Assembly: GCF_900005615.1 (NCBI RefSeq)
Contig: NZ_LN832562.1
Span: 310,001-374,000, forward strand
Length of the DNA stretch: 64,000 bases
Source: Paracoccus aminovorans
GTDB taxonomy: Bacteria; Pseudomonadota; Alphaproteobacteria; Rhodobacterales; Rhodobacteraceae
Direction of reading: 5' to 3'
Of the stretch, positions 29,762 through 39,134 are shown in pieces. The position numbers were made by a program, and so were the translations under genes. The notes beneath the pieces were generated by a model. The model searched no databases and had not been told where the DNA came from. It was given only the letters and a program-made list of their open reading frames with translations. Each line of letters starts with the position of its first letter. Position 1 is the first letter of the stretch.

Positions 29762-31462
29762 TCAGCGCGCCAGCCCCGCATAGACCCCGCCCTGGGCAAT
29801 CAGCCCCTCATGCGGCCCGGTCTCAACGATGCGGCCGCCCGCCATGACGACGATGCGGTCGGCGTGGCGAATGGTCCCCAGCCGATGCGCGATGACCAGC
29901 GTGGTGCGCCCCACGGCAAGGGCGTCCAGCGCCGCCTGGATCTCGCGCTCGGTCTGGCTGTCCAGCGCCGAGGTCGCCTCGTCCAGGATCAGGATCGGCG
30001 GGTTCTTCAGGAACGCCCGCGCGATCGCCACCCGCTGCTTCTGCCCGCCCGACAGCATCACCCCGCGTTCGCCGACGATGGTGTCCAGCCCCTCGGGCAG
30101 GGTCTCGATCATCGGGCCCAGCTGGGCCTGGCGCGCGGCCTGCATGATCTCGGCATCCGTGGCGCCCAGCCGGCCATAGGCGATGTTCTCGCGCAGCGTG
30201 CCGCCGAACAGGAACACGTCCTGGCTGACCAGCCCGATCTGGCGGCGCAGGCTGTTCAGCTGCATCCGGTCCAGCGCGATCCCGTCCACGGTGATCCGTC
30301 CCGCAGTCGGGTCATAGAAGCGCGGCAGCAGCGCCAGCAGCGTGGTCTTGCCCGCACCCGAAGGGCCGACGAAGGCCACCGTCTCGCCGGCGCGGATGTC
30401 GAGGTCGATGCCCTGCAGGATCGGCCGCGTCGCGTCATAGGCGAAGCTCACGCCCTGGAAACGGATGTCGCCGCGCAACGCCGGCGCCGGGATGGCGTCG
30501 GGCGCATCGGCGATCTCGGGCTCGGTCGCCAGCAGCTCCTGATAGCGGCGGAAGCCGGCGATGCCGCGCGGATAGGTTTCGATCACCGCGGCGATCTTTT
30601 CCAGCGGCCGATAGAAGACGCCGACCAGCACCAGGAAGCCGACGAAGCCGCCGGTCGTCAGCGAGCCCTGCAGCACGAACCAGGCGCCGACCACCATGAC
30701 CACCACCTGCACCAGCCGCAGCCCCATGTATTGCAGCGCCGAGACCGTGGCCATGATCTTGTAGGCCTCCAGCTTCGTCGCGCGGTAATTTCGGTTGTCG
30801 CTGGCGAACAACGCGCTCTCGTGGTGTTCGTTGCCGAAGGCCTGGACGACGCGGACGCCGCCCAGGGCCTCTTCCAGCCGCACGTTGAAATCGCCGACGC
30901 GGGCATAGATCGCGCGCCAGGTCTGAGTCATCTTGCCGCCATAGATCACGATCAGCGCCAGCATCGCCGGCACGATCAGCGCCACGATATAGGCCAGCTG
31001 CGGATGGATCAGGAACATCAGCGCGAAGGCGCCGATGAAGGTCATCACCGCGATGATCGCATCCTCGGGGCCGTGATGGGCGACCTCGCCGATTTCTTCC
31101 AGGTCGCGGGTGACGCGGGCGACCAGCTTGCCGGTGCGGGCGCGGTCGTACCAGCGCCACGACAGCCGCGTCAGGTGGTCGAAGGCGCGGGCGCGCATCT
31201 CGGTCTCGATATTGATGCCCAGCTTGTGGCCCCAATAGACCACCACCGCCATCAGCCCCGAGTTCACCAGGTAGAGCAGCAGCAGGCCCACGGCGGCGGC
31301 CACGGTCAGCGTCCAGTTGCCCTGCGGCAGCAGGTGGTCGATGAAGCCGGTGATCGCCAGCGGAAAGGCCAGCTCCAGCAGGCCCGAGACGACGGCGCAG
31401 CCGAAATCCAGCCAGAAAAGCCCCATCCAGGGCCGGTAATAGGCGAAGAACGCGCGCAGCAT
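29762..31462 (-). CDS. ABC exporter, fused membrane and ATPase domains (MsbA/LmrA type)
   Basis: A 566-residue half-transporter. The first ~310 residues hold six membrane helices; the ATPase has Walker A GPSGAGKTTLL, signature LSGGQKQRVAIARA and Walker B ILILDEATSALDS. It would work as a homodimer, exporting lipid, drug or peptide. ATGs at 31468 and 31462 compete; GGAAGGG is optimally spaced from 31462. No peptidase domain is fused. It lies next to the SARP-type regulator and the YcaO/peroxidase-like operon and may export their product, which is inference only. Confidence 0.9.
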   Translation of the reverse strand: MLRAFFAYYRPWMGLFWLDFGCAVVSGLLELAFPLAITGFIDHLLPQGNWTLTVAAAVGLLLLYLVNSGLMAVVVYWGHKLGINIETEMRARAFDHLTRLSWRWYDRARTGKLVARVTRDLEEIGEVAHHGPEDAIIAVMTFIGAFALMFLIHPQLAYIVALIVPAMLALIVIYGGKMTQTWRAIYARVGDFNVRLEEALGGVRVVQAFGNEHHESALFASDNRNYRATKLEAYKIMATVSALQYMGLRLVQVVVMVVGAWFVLQGSLTTGGFVGFLVLVGVFYRPLEKIAAVIETYPRGIAGFRRYQELLATEPEIADAPDAIPAPALRGDIRFQGVSFAYDATRPILQGIDLDIRAGETVAFVGPSGAGKTTLLALLPRFYDPTAGRITVDGIALDRMQLNSLRRQIGLVSQDVFLFGGTLRENIAYGRLGATDAEIMQAARQAQLGPMIETLPEGLDTIVGERGVMLSGGQKQRVAIARAFLKNPPILILDEATSALDSQTEREIQAALDALAVGRTTLVIAHRLGTIRHADRIVVMAGGRIVETGPHEGLIAQGGVYAGLAR

Positions 31463-32509
31463 GGCCATCCCTTCCGCTTCCCTTTTCAGGCGGGAACGGC
31501 GACGGCCTCGCCATTCTCGCGCAGCACCTGCATCGGCAGGCCATAGATCTCGGCCCGCACCTCGGGGCGCATCGGCTCGGCGGCCGAGTTCTGCGCGACC
31601 GGCCGCCCTTCGGCGCCGCCAGATGGCTGCAGGACCGCAGGGCATCGTGCAGTGCGGTTACCGCGCCGCGGCGCCGTGCGTGGCACATTCTGCGCAGAAG
31701 GAAAAGCGCCTCGACCTGATGCCGGGGTGAAGGGCCCGGACCGGGCCGCACGGAAGCGGCGTTCCGGCGGGTTGTGCGACCAGAATCGCGGGGCCATCTT
31801 TCCCTTTCGCCGCCCGTCGGCATATGCATCAGCGGCCCGACGAAGCGCCCCGCCGTGTATGGCCGTGGCGGCAGCATGGTTCTTGGGCCACCGTCGCCAT
31901 CACAGCCCCAGATGCGCCCTGCGCAGGTCCAGCGCGTTTGGGCGAGCGCGCGGCGCAGCGCCGTCTGCGAAAGCGATGACGACATCCAGGATCGCGGCCT
32001 GGGCCGGGATCATTTGCCTCGGGCCTTTTTCCTAGCTGGGATGCCGCCTCATTCAGCAGCGAAAAGGGCGGGATGGACGTCCGCGTAGACCTCGCCCTCA
32101 GGCGAGAACGATCCGCGCAGGCCAGCCGCAGCGGCAGAGAATGTATGTCGCGCCGCACTCGCCCGCTGCGACCATGCGATGCCCACAGCCTCGTTCATAT
32201 TTCCCGGCAGCAGGCGGCCCGGCGGTGTTTCCGCCGTGCCGGGGGAATGGGCCAGCGCGGCAGCGCGTTCCGGCCGCGGCCGGGTGCAAACCCGCATTCC
32301 TCGATCAGGCCAAGCACGTCGTCCCCCAATCTGGATTGCCGCGGCCTGGAACAGGAAGGTCTTGCGCCCGTCTTGCTGCAGGCGAATGTCTGGCCCAGAA
32401 AGGGCGACGCACCGGATTTTGACACCGCCTCGGCCGTTCGCCGCCGCTGCCGCGTCCGATGCCGCGCCGCAATGGACCGAAGCGGGCGGCTGGGGTATGA
32501 GGAAACCTC
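31463..32509. other. 1-kb gene-poor region between ABC exporter and regulator
   Basis: No gene is supported. Short frames occur on both strands (for example a 49-codon minus-strand frame ending near 32049), without good ribosome sites or recognisable motifs. Given its place between a peptide-type exporter and a YcaO locus, a small precursor gene here is worth considering, but nothing stands out. Confidence 0.35.
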
Positions 32510-34450
32510 GTGGTTCTGATGACCGGCGGTTGCGGCCGCGGGTTCTGGCTTGGGGTAAGGATGCAGCTCGCGGACCTGTTGCGGCTTCTTGACGCCCTGC
32601 GCCTGCGCAAGGCCCGGGCACTGCTCTATTTCCTTCTCGCCGACCGCGCCCCGGTCCATCGCACCGAAAAGGTCAGCGACCTGTTCTGGCAGCAGTCGGA
32701 CGAACACAAGGCCTCGGCCTCGTACCGGCAGGCGGTCAAGCATATCCGCCGCGCCATGGCCGAGTTCCCCGGCCTGGCGCTGGAAACCAGCGCCGGCAAG
32801 ATCGCGCTGCGGTTGCCGCCGGGATTCGTCTTGCAAGAGGCGCTGGCGGCGCGGCTCTCGACCCCCGAATGGGATGCCGACGAGGCCGAACGCGTCCGGC
32901 TGCTCATCGACCAGACCGTGCAGCTGGAGGGCACCAGCGCCTCGTTCGACAGCTGGCTGGCGATCACCCGGACCAACCTGCTGGCGGCGGTGCGCCGGGT
33001 GCTGGACCGCAGGCTGGCCGAACTGGGCGGCGATCAGCCCGACCGGCAGCGGGCCCTGGCCGAATTCGCCGTCGCGCTGGAGCCCGCGAACGAGAACGCC
33101 GCCCGGCTGCTGATGCGGCTGGACTGGCAGGCCGGCCACGCCACCCGCGCCATCGAGCGCTACAACACGCTTTACGCCCATCTCGACGAGGCCTTCGACC
33201 AGGAACCCGAGGCCGAGACGGTCGAACTGCTGGCCGCGATCAAGCTGGACCCGGCCGGCGGCGGCCGCCACGCCCAGCCCCGGGATCGCGCGCCGCAGGT
33301 CGGCATGTCGGTCGCGCTGCTTCCGGCCGAGGGCCGGGCGCATGAGCTGGAAAGCCTGACCAACGTGCTTTTCGCCGACCTGCGCATGCGCATGGCGCGG
33401 TTCCGCGAATGGTCGATCATCGAGGACGGCCCGACGCCGGCGCAGGTGCGCGTCACGCTGCAACCGTTCTATCTGCCGGATGCGCTGCGCTTCTTCGTCG
33501 AGGTCAAGCGCGGCGCCGGCGGCCAGCTGGCCTGGTCGGAATGGATCGACCAGCCGCAGACCGACTGGGAGCGCAAGGTGCGCATCCTGCTGTCCAACAT
33601 CGCCAATGCGCTGTCGGTGGTGGTCTCGGACCGGGCGCTGGCCGATTCCGGCTCGGGCATCTACGACAGCTGGCTGAAGGCGCAGGCACTGCTGGACCGC
33701 TGGTCACCCGAGACCGAGGCCGAGGCCTTGGCGATCCTGCGCCGGATCACCGAAGAGGCGCCCCGCTTCGGCGCCGCCCATGCCGAACTGGCGGGGGCGC
33801 TGAACGTGCGCCACGTCCTTCTGCCCGGCACCGTCCTGACCGAGGAGCTGAAGCGCGACGCCATGCATCACGCCATCGTCGCGGTGTCCTCGGACCCGCT
33901 GGACACGCGCGCGCATCGGGTGCTGGCCTGGTGCTTCTGCCACCTGGGCTATTTCGACCTGGCCGAGTTCCATTTCGACCAGGCGCTGACGCTGAACCGC
34001 AACAGCCCGCTGACGCTGGCCTCATGCGCGCTCGGCTTCGCCTTTTCGGGGGACCTGGACAAGGCCGGCGCACTGGCCGCCGAGGCGCGCAGCCATGCCG
34101 AGGTGATGGAGCCGTTCCACCAGATCTACCTGGCCGCGGTGGACTATCTGCGCGGCGACCACGGCCTGGCGGCCCGGCAATGCGACGGCCGCGGCGGGCT
34201 GATGCCGACCGTCGGCGGCTGGCACGCGGCGGCGCTGTGGCAGATGGGCGAGGCGGAAGCGGCCGCGCGGCGCTACGACGCCTATCTGGCCGAGCTGCGC
34301 CTGCAATGGCACGGCCCGCCCCAGCCCAGCGACGCGCAGCTGCTGGACTGGTTCCTGGCGGTCTTTCCGCTGCGGCGCGAGGAATGGCGGCAAGCCCTGC
34401 GCGAGACGCTGGAGCAGACCGCCGCCGCCCGCAGCCGCTTTCCCGTCTAG
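32510..34450 (+). CDS. SARP/BTAD-like transcriptional regulator with TPR-type repeats
   Basis: A 646-residue regulator. Residues ~20-110 look like a winged-helix of the OmpR/SARP kind (LRLRKARALLYFLLADRAP, then ASYRQAVKHIRRAM), followed by a BTAD-like helical region (SWLAITRTNLLAAVRRVLD, ALEPANENAARLLMRLDW). The C-terminal half contains helical pairs resembling TPRs (FDLAEFHFDQALTLNRNSP). No ATPase motif is present. The likely start is GTG at 32510, seven bases after GAGG; ATG at 32561 is possible. It is convergent with the minus-strand operon at 34765-37873 and may regulate it. Confidence 0.72.
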   Translation: MVLMTGGCGRGFWLGVRMQLADLLRLLDALRLRKARALLYFLLADRAPVHRTEKVSDLFWQQSDEHKASASYRQAVKHIRRAMAEFPGLALETSAGKIALRLPPGFVLQEALAARLSTPEWDADEAERVRLLIDQTVQLEGTSASFDSWLAITRTNLLAAVRRVLDRRLAELGGDQPDRQRALAEFAVALEPANENAARLLMRLDWQAGHATRAIERYNTLYAHLDEAFDQEPEAETVELLAAIKLDPAGGGRHAQPRDRAPQVGMSVALLPAEGRAHELESLTNVLFADLRMRMARFREWSIIEDGPTPAQVRVTLQPFYLPDALRFFVEVKRGAGGQLAWSEWIDQPQTDWERKVRILLSNIANALSVVVSDRALADSGSGIYDSWLKAQALLDRWSPETEAEALAILRRITEEAPRFGAAHAELAGALNVRHVLLPGTVLTEELKRDAMHHAIVAVSSDPLDTRAHRVLAWCFCHLGYFDLAEFHFDQALTLNRNSPLTLASCALGFAFSGDLDKAGALAAEARSHAEVMEPFHQIYLAAVDYLRGDHGLAARQCDGRGGLMPTVGGWHAAALWQMGEAEAAARRYDAYLAELRLQWHGPPQPSDAQLLDWFLAVFPLRREEWRQALRETLEQTAAARSRFPV

Positions 34451-34764
34451 CCCCGGACGGGCCCATGCGGCGGAGCGAACCCAGGGGTGGGCCCGCAATG
34501 CGGCTTCGGCATGGCCGAGATGGCTTTTCCCAAGCCGCCGCAGCGGCAAACGGCGCGATCATCGCCGGTGTGGGCCTGAAAAGCTCTTTACCGGCGACCC
34601 CCTTTGGCAGGCCGCCGAAAACACCCGTGCAGCGCGACCCGGTCCCGTAACCGGAACCGCGTCGCGCTTCGCAATACGGGCGGACACACCCCTTTCTGGC
34701 CGTCACCGATTTCCAGGGTGGCCTCTGCGCCGGCATCCAATAAAAATTCTTTCTTACCAGATTT
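34451..34764. other. Convergent gap between regulator and the 241-aa gene
   Basis: This stretch separates two converging transcripts. A 50-codon plus-strand frame from 34498 has a small hydrophobic patch (AAAAANGAIIAGVGLKSSLP) but no clear ribosome site, so I do not call it. The AT-rich end (around 34740-34770) adjoins the stop of the 241-aa gene. Confidence 0.35.
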
Positions 34765-35490
34765 TTAACGGCACATGTTCGTGGCATAGATCCCGACGGA
34801 GCGGTGGAAGGCGCGCCTCGGGCTCGACATGATCTCGTTCTTGACGTCCTTGGCCGGCTGGCCGGCGCCGTCCTTGAACCGGCTGCGGCTGGCGATGGCC
34901 TTTTCCATGTGGTCCTCCAGCGCCGATTGCAGGGCCGAGGTCCAGTCCGGGTGGTTCTCGCCGGCGAATTCGCGCACCATCTCCAGGATCTCGGTCTTCA
35001 TGCTGGCCAGCATCAGCGCCCGGTCCAGCTCATAGGACAGCGGCGGGCGGAAGCCGTCGGCATGGCCCTGCGCGCCAAGCAGCGCGTCGGTGATCGCCAG
35101 CGTCTCGTCCGAGGGCACCACCAGGATGCGGGTGTTGCGGTCGGGCTTCTTGCGGCCGCGGCGGCGGGTCTCGAACTCGATGCGGACGGTGGTGCCGTCC
35201 AGGATCTGCTGGCGCTCGGCCTCTGTCAGCGCCGCGCCGCCGCTCTGGGTCGAGAAGTCCTGCACCACCAGCGCGCGCCTGATCCGTTCCTCAAGCGCGT
35301 CGAGTTCGGCCTTGGGCACGCCGGAGCGGCCGCGCTGGGACAGCTCGACCATCAGCCGGCCGATGAACTCGACGTTCAGGGGCACGCCGTCGGCGCCCTT
35401 CTTGTCGGTGATGTTGCCGTCGTCGTGCAGGAAGGCCTCGGCCTGATCGACCTCGGCCCCGATGATGATGTATTTGTTGTTCCCTGTCAT
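34765..35490 (-). CDS. Unrecognised 241-aa protein in the YcaO/peroxidase-like operon
   Basis: A soluble, charged, mostly helical protein. It opens with NNKYIIIGAEVDQAEAFLHD, has a basic patch near the middle (ETRRRGRKKPDRNTR) and ends in GIYATNMCR with a penultimate Cys. I recognise no family. GGAGA precedes the ATG at 35490; an ATG at 35505 overlaps the stop of the preceding gene as ATGA, so either start couples it tightly. It is the last gene of a three-gene operon. A scaffold, partner or substrate role for the YcaO protein is conceivable but unproven. Confidence 0.75.
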   Translation of the reverse strand: MTGNNKYIIIGAEVDQAEAFLHDDGNITDKKGADGVPLNVEFIGRLMVELSQRGRSGVPKAELDALEERIRRALVVQDFSTQSGGAALTEAERQQILDGTTVRIEFETRRRGRKKPDRNTRILVVPSDETLAITDALLGAQGHADGFRPPLSYELDRALMLASMKTEILEMVREFAGENHPDWTSALQSALEDHMEKAIASRSRFKDGAGQPAKDVKNEIMSSPRRAFHRSVGIYATNMCR

Positions 35491-35501
35491 GGTGTTCTCC
35501 G

Positions 35502-36947
35502 TCATTCCCGGACGAGGTTGATAAGCTCCAGCATGGTGGCGGGGCGGGGCAGGGCGGCGCTGCGCGGCCCTTCGGCGGCCAGCACCACGCGGCGGATCGA
35601 CGCCGCGACCGAGCCGCGCAGCAGCGCGCTGCCCAGCGGACCGAAGCCGCCCTGCAAGCCGTGCAGTTGCGCCTCGACCATCAGGAACTGATAGAGCGGC
35701 CCCCATTCCAGGACATCCGCGTCCAGGCGGATCGGCGCCTCGGGATGCGCGGCGGCGAAATCGGCGGCCAGCCGTGCGGGCGCCAGCCGTGCCGGCCAAT
35801 CGCCGGGCAGGGCGGCAACCGCCTCGGCCAGGCAGGCGTTGCCGGGGCGCAGCGATCCGGCCTGCGCCGCCGAATCGGTGTCCAGCGCGATGATCGCCGC
35901 TGCCGTGACCGGCGCGCGCAATTCGGGCGCCACGCTGGCCGAGATGCCGCTGGACGGCCCGCCGGGTTTCGCGCCGAAGAACAGCGGCCAGTCGATCTGC
36001 CAGTCGGTCTCGGCCTCGCTGACCGCATAGCCGCGCTTGAGCAGCGCGCCCAGGTTGTGCAGCCCCGACCGGCCCAGGTGATAGGCCGCCAGCGGCAGGG
36101 CGTGGAAGGCGCGGCAAAGCCCGTGCAGCAGCGTGGTCTCGTCCAGCTCGCAGGCGCGGGGCAGGGCGGGCAGGGCGGCGATCTCGGGGTGCAGGAAGCG
36201 GGGCAGCAGGTCCTCGGTCACGATCCGGTGCCAGCAGCGCACGGTATGGGCGCGGGCCAGCACATAGGCGCGGTAAGGCTCCAGCCCGGCGGCCATCAGC
36301 GCGCCGGCATTGCGGTTGTGGAACTGCATCCAGGCCACGACCAGCTCGTGCAGCATCAGCGAATCGCGGTTGCGTTCGTCGTAGAGGGCGCGGATGGGCC
36401 GGGGATCGGGGTCCGAGACCCCGTTCAGACCGCGTGCATAGATCCGCGCCAGCCGCGCCCCCGGGGTCAGCCGGAACAGCCAGGTCTCGGGGTCGTAGAC
36501 ATGGGCCAGCATCGAGGGGCCGGGGCCGTAGACGGTTTCCAGCGTCAGCGGATTGTCGATCAGGTTGTAGCGCCGCACCGGCTGCACGGGCGCATCCTCG
36601 TCCTCGGCGGCACGCGACCAGGGCACGCTGTCGGCCTGCACGCTGCTGCCCATGTCGTGACCCATCAACTGCGCGAGATAGGTGTAGCCCGAGGGGATAT
36701 GCGCCACCCGCGCCAGGCAGGCGGCCCGCCACTGCGGATCGCTGCGGGTCAGGATCTGCGGCATGCGCTGCGCGATCTCGGCGCGGTCGTCGCGCGCGGC
36801 CAGCGGCGAGGCCTCGGCCCCCATGCCGGGCGCCGGGGCGCGGGATGTCCCGGCCCGGCTGGGGGCACCGCGCAGCCCGCTGCGGACCGGCACGCAGCCG
36901 AAGGGGCAGCCCATGGGTGTCGCCTGCAGGTCGTTCTCGGCTCTCAT
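35502..36947 (-). CDS. Animal heme peroxidase-like protein with altered proximal site
   Basis: A 481-residue protein resembling the animal/bacterial heme peroxidase superfamily. The distal His fits His97 (YLAQLMGHDMGSS), the distal Arg fits Arg125 or 126 ahead of NPLTLETVYG, and WMQFHNRNAGAL plus HRIVTEDLLPRFL match the conserved helices. At the proximal-ligand motif, usually F-R-x-G-H, it reads YHLGR (Arg293), so the standard heme-binding His appears absent; His290 or His297 might substitute. A CPFGC pair lies at residues 14-18. It sits 53 bp after the YcaO-like gene and just before the 241-aa gene. Confidence 0.75.
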   Translation of the reverse strand: MRAENDLQATPMGCPFGCVPVRSGLRGAPSRAGTSRAPAPGMGAEASPLAARDDRAEIAQRMPQILTRSDPQWRAACLARVAHIPSGYTYLAQLMGHDMGSSVQADSVPWSRAAEDEDAPVQPVRRYNLIDNPLTLETVYGPGPSMLAHVYDPETWLFRLTPGARLARIYARGLNGVSDPDPRPIRALYDERNRDSLMLHELVVAWMQFHNRNAGALMAAGLEPYRAYVLARAHTVRCWHRIVTEDLLPRFLHPEIAALPALPRACELDETTLLHGLCRAFHALPLAAYHLGRSGLHNLGALLKRGYAVSEAETDWQIDWPLFFGAKPGGPSSGISASVAPELRAPVTAAAIIALDTDSAAQAGSLRPGNACLAEAVAALPGDWPARLAPARLAADFAAAHPEAPIRLDADVLEWGPLYQFLMVEAQLHGLQGGFGPLGSALLRGSVAASIRRVVLAAEGPRSAALPRPATMLELINLVRE

Positions 36948-37000
36948 CGCCCCTGCGTCCCCCTGTTCCGACTCGTGCCTTGGCGCATGGTCCGGACTCC

Positions 37001-37873
37001 TCACAAATATGGCAGGCCGGTGGCCTCGGTGAAAAGGGGGCTTGGCGTCCCGGGCCGGCAAAGCCAGACGCTGAATTCGTCGCCGCATTCCGAAATCTCG
37101 CGGCACTCCGGCTGCGGCTGGAAATCCCGCACCAGGGCGCAGGGCGCGGCCGGCAGTTCCTCGGCGGCATCGGGAAACAGTCGCGGCGCGTGCAGGGCAT
37201 AACCGCGGATGCGGGCCCGCACCTCTTGCAAGCCGCTTTCGTCGCCGGTGCCCCGTGCCGCCAGCAGCTCCATCAGGTTCATCTCCATCAGCAGCAGCTC
37301 GCGCAGCGCCTTTTCGGCGGCGACGACCGGGTCCTCGTGGCAGCCGAAGCCCAGGATCGGGTCCTGGCCTTCCAGGCTGACGCTGCGGCAGACCATCACG
37401 CAGGGTTCGCAGCCGCTGCGGATCTGCCACCAGTCGGTGCGCCGGCGCAGCGCCGCGCCCTGCCGCATCGCATCCAGCCCGGCGGCGATGCCCGCCTGCG
37501 CGATCCAGGCCGCCGAGACCGGCGCCGCCGGCTCGTGCCCCAGCCACCAGTCGGCGACGGCGGCGCGCTCGCAGGCCTCGTTGCGGGCGGCCGCGCAGGC
37601 CAGCACCGGGTCGGGATGGGCGGCGATGCCGTCGCGCCAGGGATCGAAGCCGCCGCCGCCGCGGCGATGCCGGGCCAGCGCCAGGATTTCCGCGGTCTCG
37701 CCCAGGCAGCGGCCGAAGGCCTCGTCGCGGGTGGCGCCGGCGCCGCTGGCGGTGCGGCCGTCCTGGGTCAGGGCCTGCAGGATGACGAGGCCGGGGGCGA
37801 AGAAACTTTCGCGCCAGTCATGGCGCTGCCAGCTTGCGGTCAGGTCCTGGCTGCGGCGGCAGAGTTGGTCCAT
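37001..37873 (-). CDS. YcaO-domain-like protein
   Basis: A 290-residue protein with two YcaO-like signatures: SGAGATRDEAFGRCLGETAE (residues 43-62), like the ATP-binding helix, and GFGCHEDPVVAAEKALRELL (175-194), like the second conserved helix. YcaO enzymes activate peptide backbones with ATP to make azolines, thioamides or amidines. This one is shorter than the usual ~380 residues, lacks a visible PxPxP tail, and has no E1-like partner nearby. It is first in the operon with the peroxidase-like and 241-aa genes. Function as a peptide-modifying enzyme is inference. Confidence 0.65.
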   Translation of the reverse strand: MDQLCRRSQDLTASWQRHDWRESFFAPGLVILQALTQDGRTASGAGATRDEAFGRCLGETAEILALARHRRGGGGFDPWRDGIAAHPDPVLACAAARNEACERAAVADWWLGHEPAAPVSAAWIAQAGIAAGLDAMRQGAALRRRTDWWQIRSGCEPCVMVCRSVSLEGQDPILGFGCHEDPVVAAEKALRELLLMEMNLMELLAARGTGDESGLQEVRARIRGYALHAPRLFPDAAEELPAAPCALVRDFQPQPECREISECGDEFSVWLCRPGTPSPLFTEATGLPYL

Positions 37874-38035
37874 GGTCTTGCGGATGTCCTTTCACGCCTC
37901 GGGTTTTTCACAGCCCTAGCGGCGGGGCGTGATTCCGGCGTGAATTCCGACCTGCGGCCCCGAAGGGCGCCAAGGCTTGCCGCAGGCCCGCGGAATTGCT
38001 AGCGCGGGGGCGGTCCAGCGCAGAAAGGCATTGCC

Positions 38036-38326
38036 GTGGCAGATGAGGATTACGTCTATGACGAGGCGAGCGGCGAATGGCGCCCGGCCTCGGAACTGGC
38101 CGCCGAGGCGGCGGTGGTCGTGCGCGACGCCGCCGGCAATGCGCTGGCCGACGGCGATTCGGTCACGCTGATCAAAGACCTGAAGGTCAAGGGCACCAGC
38201 ACGGTGCTGAAGCAGGGCACGGTGATCCGCTCGATCCGACTGACCGAGAATCCCGAAGAGATCGACTGCCGACACGACCAGGTCAAGGGCCTGGTGCTGC
38301 GCTGCGAGTTCGTCCGCAAGCGCTGA
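38036..38326 (+). CDS. PhnA/YjdM-family protein
   Basis: A 96-residue protein matching the C-terminal domain of the PhnA/YjdM family (VRDAAGNALADGDSVTLIKD, then VKGTSTVLKQGTVIRSIRL and IDCRHDQVKGLVLR). The usual N-terminal zinc-ribbon Cys pairs are absent, replaced by an acidic stretch (MADEDYVYDEASGEW). Despite its name the family is not securely tied to phosphonate use. It is divergent from the YcaO operon, with 162 bp between. Confidence 0.85.
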   Translation: MADEDYVYDEASGEWRPASELAAEAAVVVRDAAGNALADGDSVTLIKDLKVKGTSTVLKQGTVIRSIRLTENPEEIDCRHDQVKGLVLRCEFVRKR

Positions 38327-38394
38327 CTGCCGCTTTATCCGGCACTTGCCCAAAGCCGCATCCGCTGCCAAGCTTGCCACGGGGGGACGCGCGG

Positions 38395-39069
38395 ATGGAC
38401 GGACCGGACAATTGCCGCAAGCCGCTGGATTCGGCCGAGATGGGCGTCATGGCCCATCTCTATCGCGCCGAGATCTATCGCTCGACGATCTGGCGCACGC
38501 GGCTGGACACCACCACCAACTGGTCGGTGGTGACCCTGGGCGTGGCGCTGTCGATCACCTATTCCTCGCCCCAGGCCTCGCCGCTGCCGCTGGTGCTGGT
38601 CGGCATCCTGATCATCTTCTTCCTGATGCTGGAAGCGCGGCGCTATCGCTATTTCAACGTCTGGCGCGCGCGCTGCCGCTGGATGGAGCTGAATTTCGTC
38701 GCGCCCATGCTGAGCGAGGGCGACGTGCGTATGACCACCGGATGGCAGGACCGGCTGGCCGGGGACTATCGCCGGCCCGTCTATCACGTCAGCATGCGCA
38801 CGGCCATCGGACGGCGCATCCGGCGCAACTATTTCTGGATCCTGCTGATCCAGACCGCCGCCTATCTGGGCAAGCTGGCGGTGCATCCGACCGCGCTGGA
38901 ACGGCCGGGCCAGTTGCTGGAACGCGCGGCCATCGGTCCCATCCCCGGCTGGATGGTGCTCGGCATCGGCGGCGCCTATTGCCTGACCTGGGGCGCGGTC
39001 GCGATCTGGAGCCTGCGCCAGGACGAGGCCCGAGCCAAGCACCGCCGCGACCCGCTGGGCATGGGCTGA
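38395..39069 (+). CDS. DUF2270-family membrane protein
   Basis: A 224-residue membrane protein with a conserved start (AEMGVMAHLYRAEIYRSTIW), two early hydrophobic segments around residues 45-80, a basic cytoplasmic stretch (RRYRYFNVWRARCRW, RRIRRNYFWI) and one or two late membrane segments. The layout matches DUF2270 proteins of alphaproteobacteria, whose function is unknown. A GGGGGG-containing site precedes the ATG at 38395. The small membrane gene at 39135 follows closely. Confidence 0.8.
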   Translation: MDGPDNCRKPLDSAEMGVMAHLYRAEIYRSTIWRTRLDTTTNWSVVTLGVALSITYSSPQASPLPLVLVGILIIFFLMLEARRYRYFNVWRARCRWMELNFVAPMLSEGDVRMTTGWQDRLAGDYRRPVYHVSMRTAIGRRIRRNYFWILLIQTAAYLGKLAVHPTALERPGQLLERAAIGPIPGWMVLGIGGAYCLTWGAVAIWSLRQDEARAKHRRDPLGMG

Positions 39070-39134
39070 CCCTGCCGGCAATCCCGGGCCGCAAGGGCAT
39101 GGCATCCGCCCCCGGGCTGCGCTAGCCTGTCGCC

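Noticed and set aside
31486..31797. 103-codon minus-strand frame just upstream of the ABC exporter
   Set aside because: No ribosome site and low-complexity start; only the last ~30 codons look protein-like, without a family match.
32049..32520. Possible transposase remnant between exporter and regulator
   Set aside because: Some frames look vaguely transposase-like in composition, but no catalytic motif or inverted ends were found.
34498..34650. 50-codon ORF as a precursor peptide for the YcaO protein
   Set aside because: No good ribosome site, opposite strand to the operon, and no Cys-, Ser- or Thr-rich core. It would be reconsidered if conserved.
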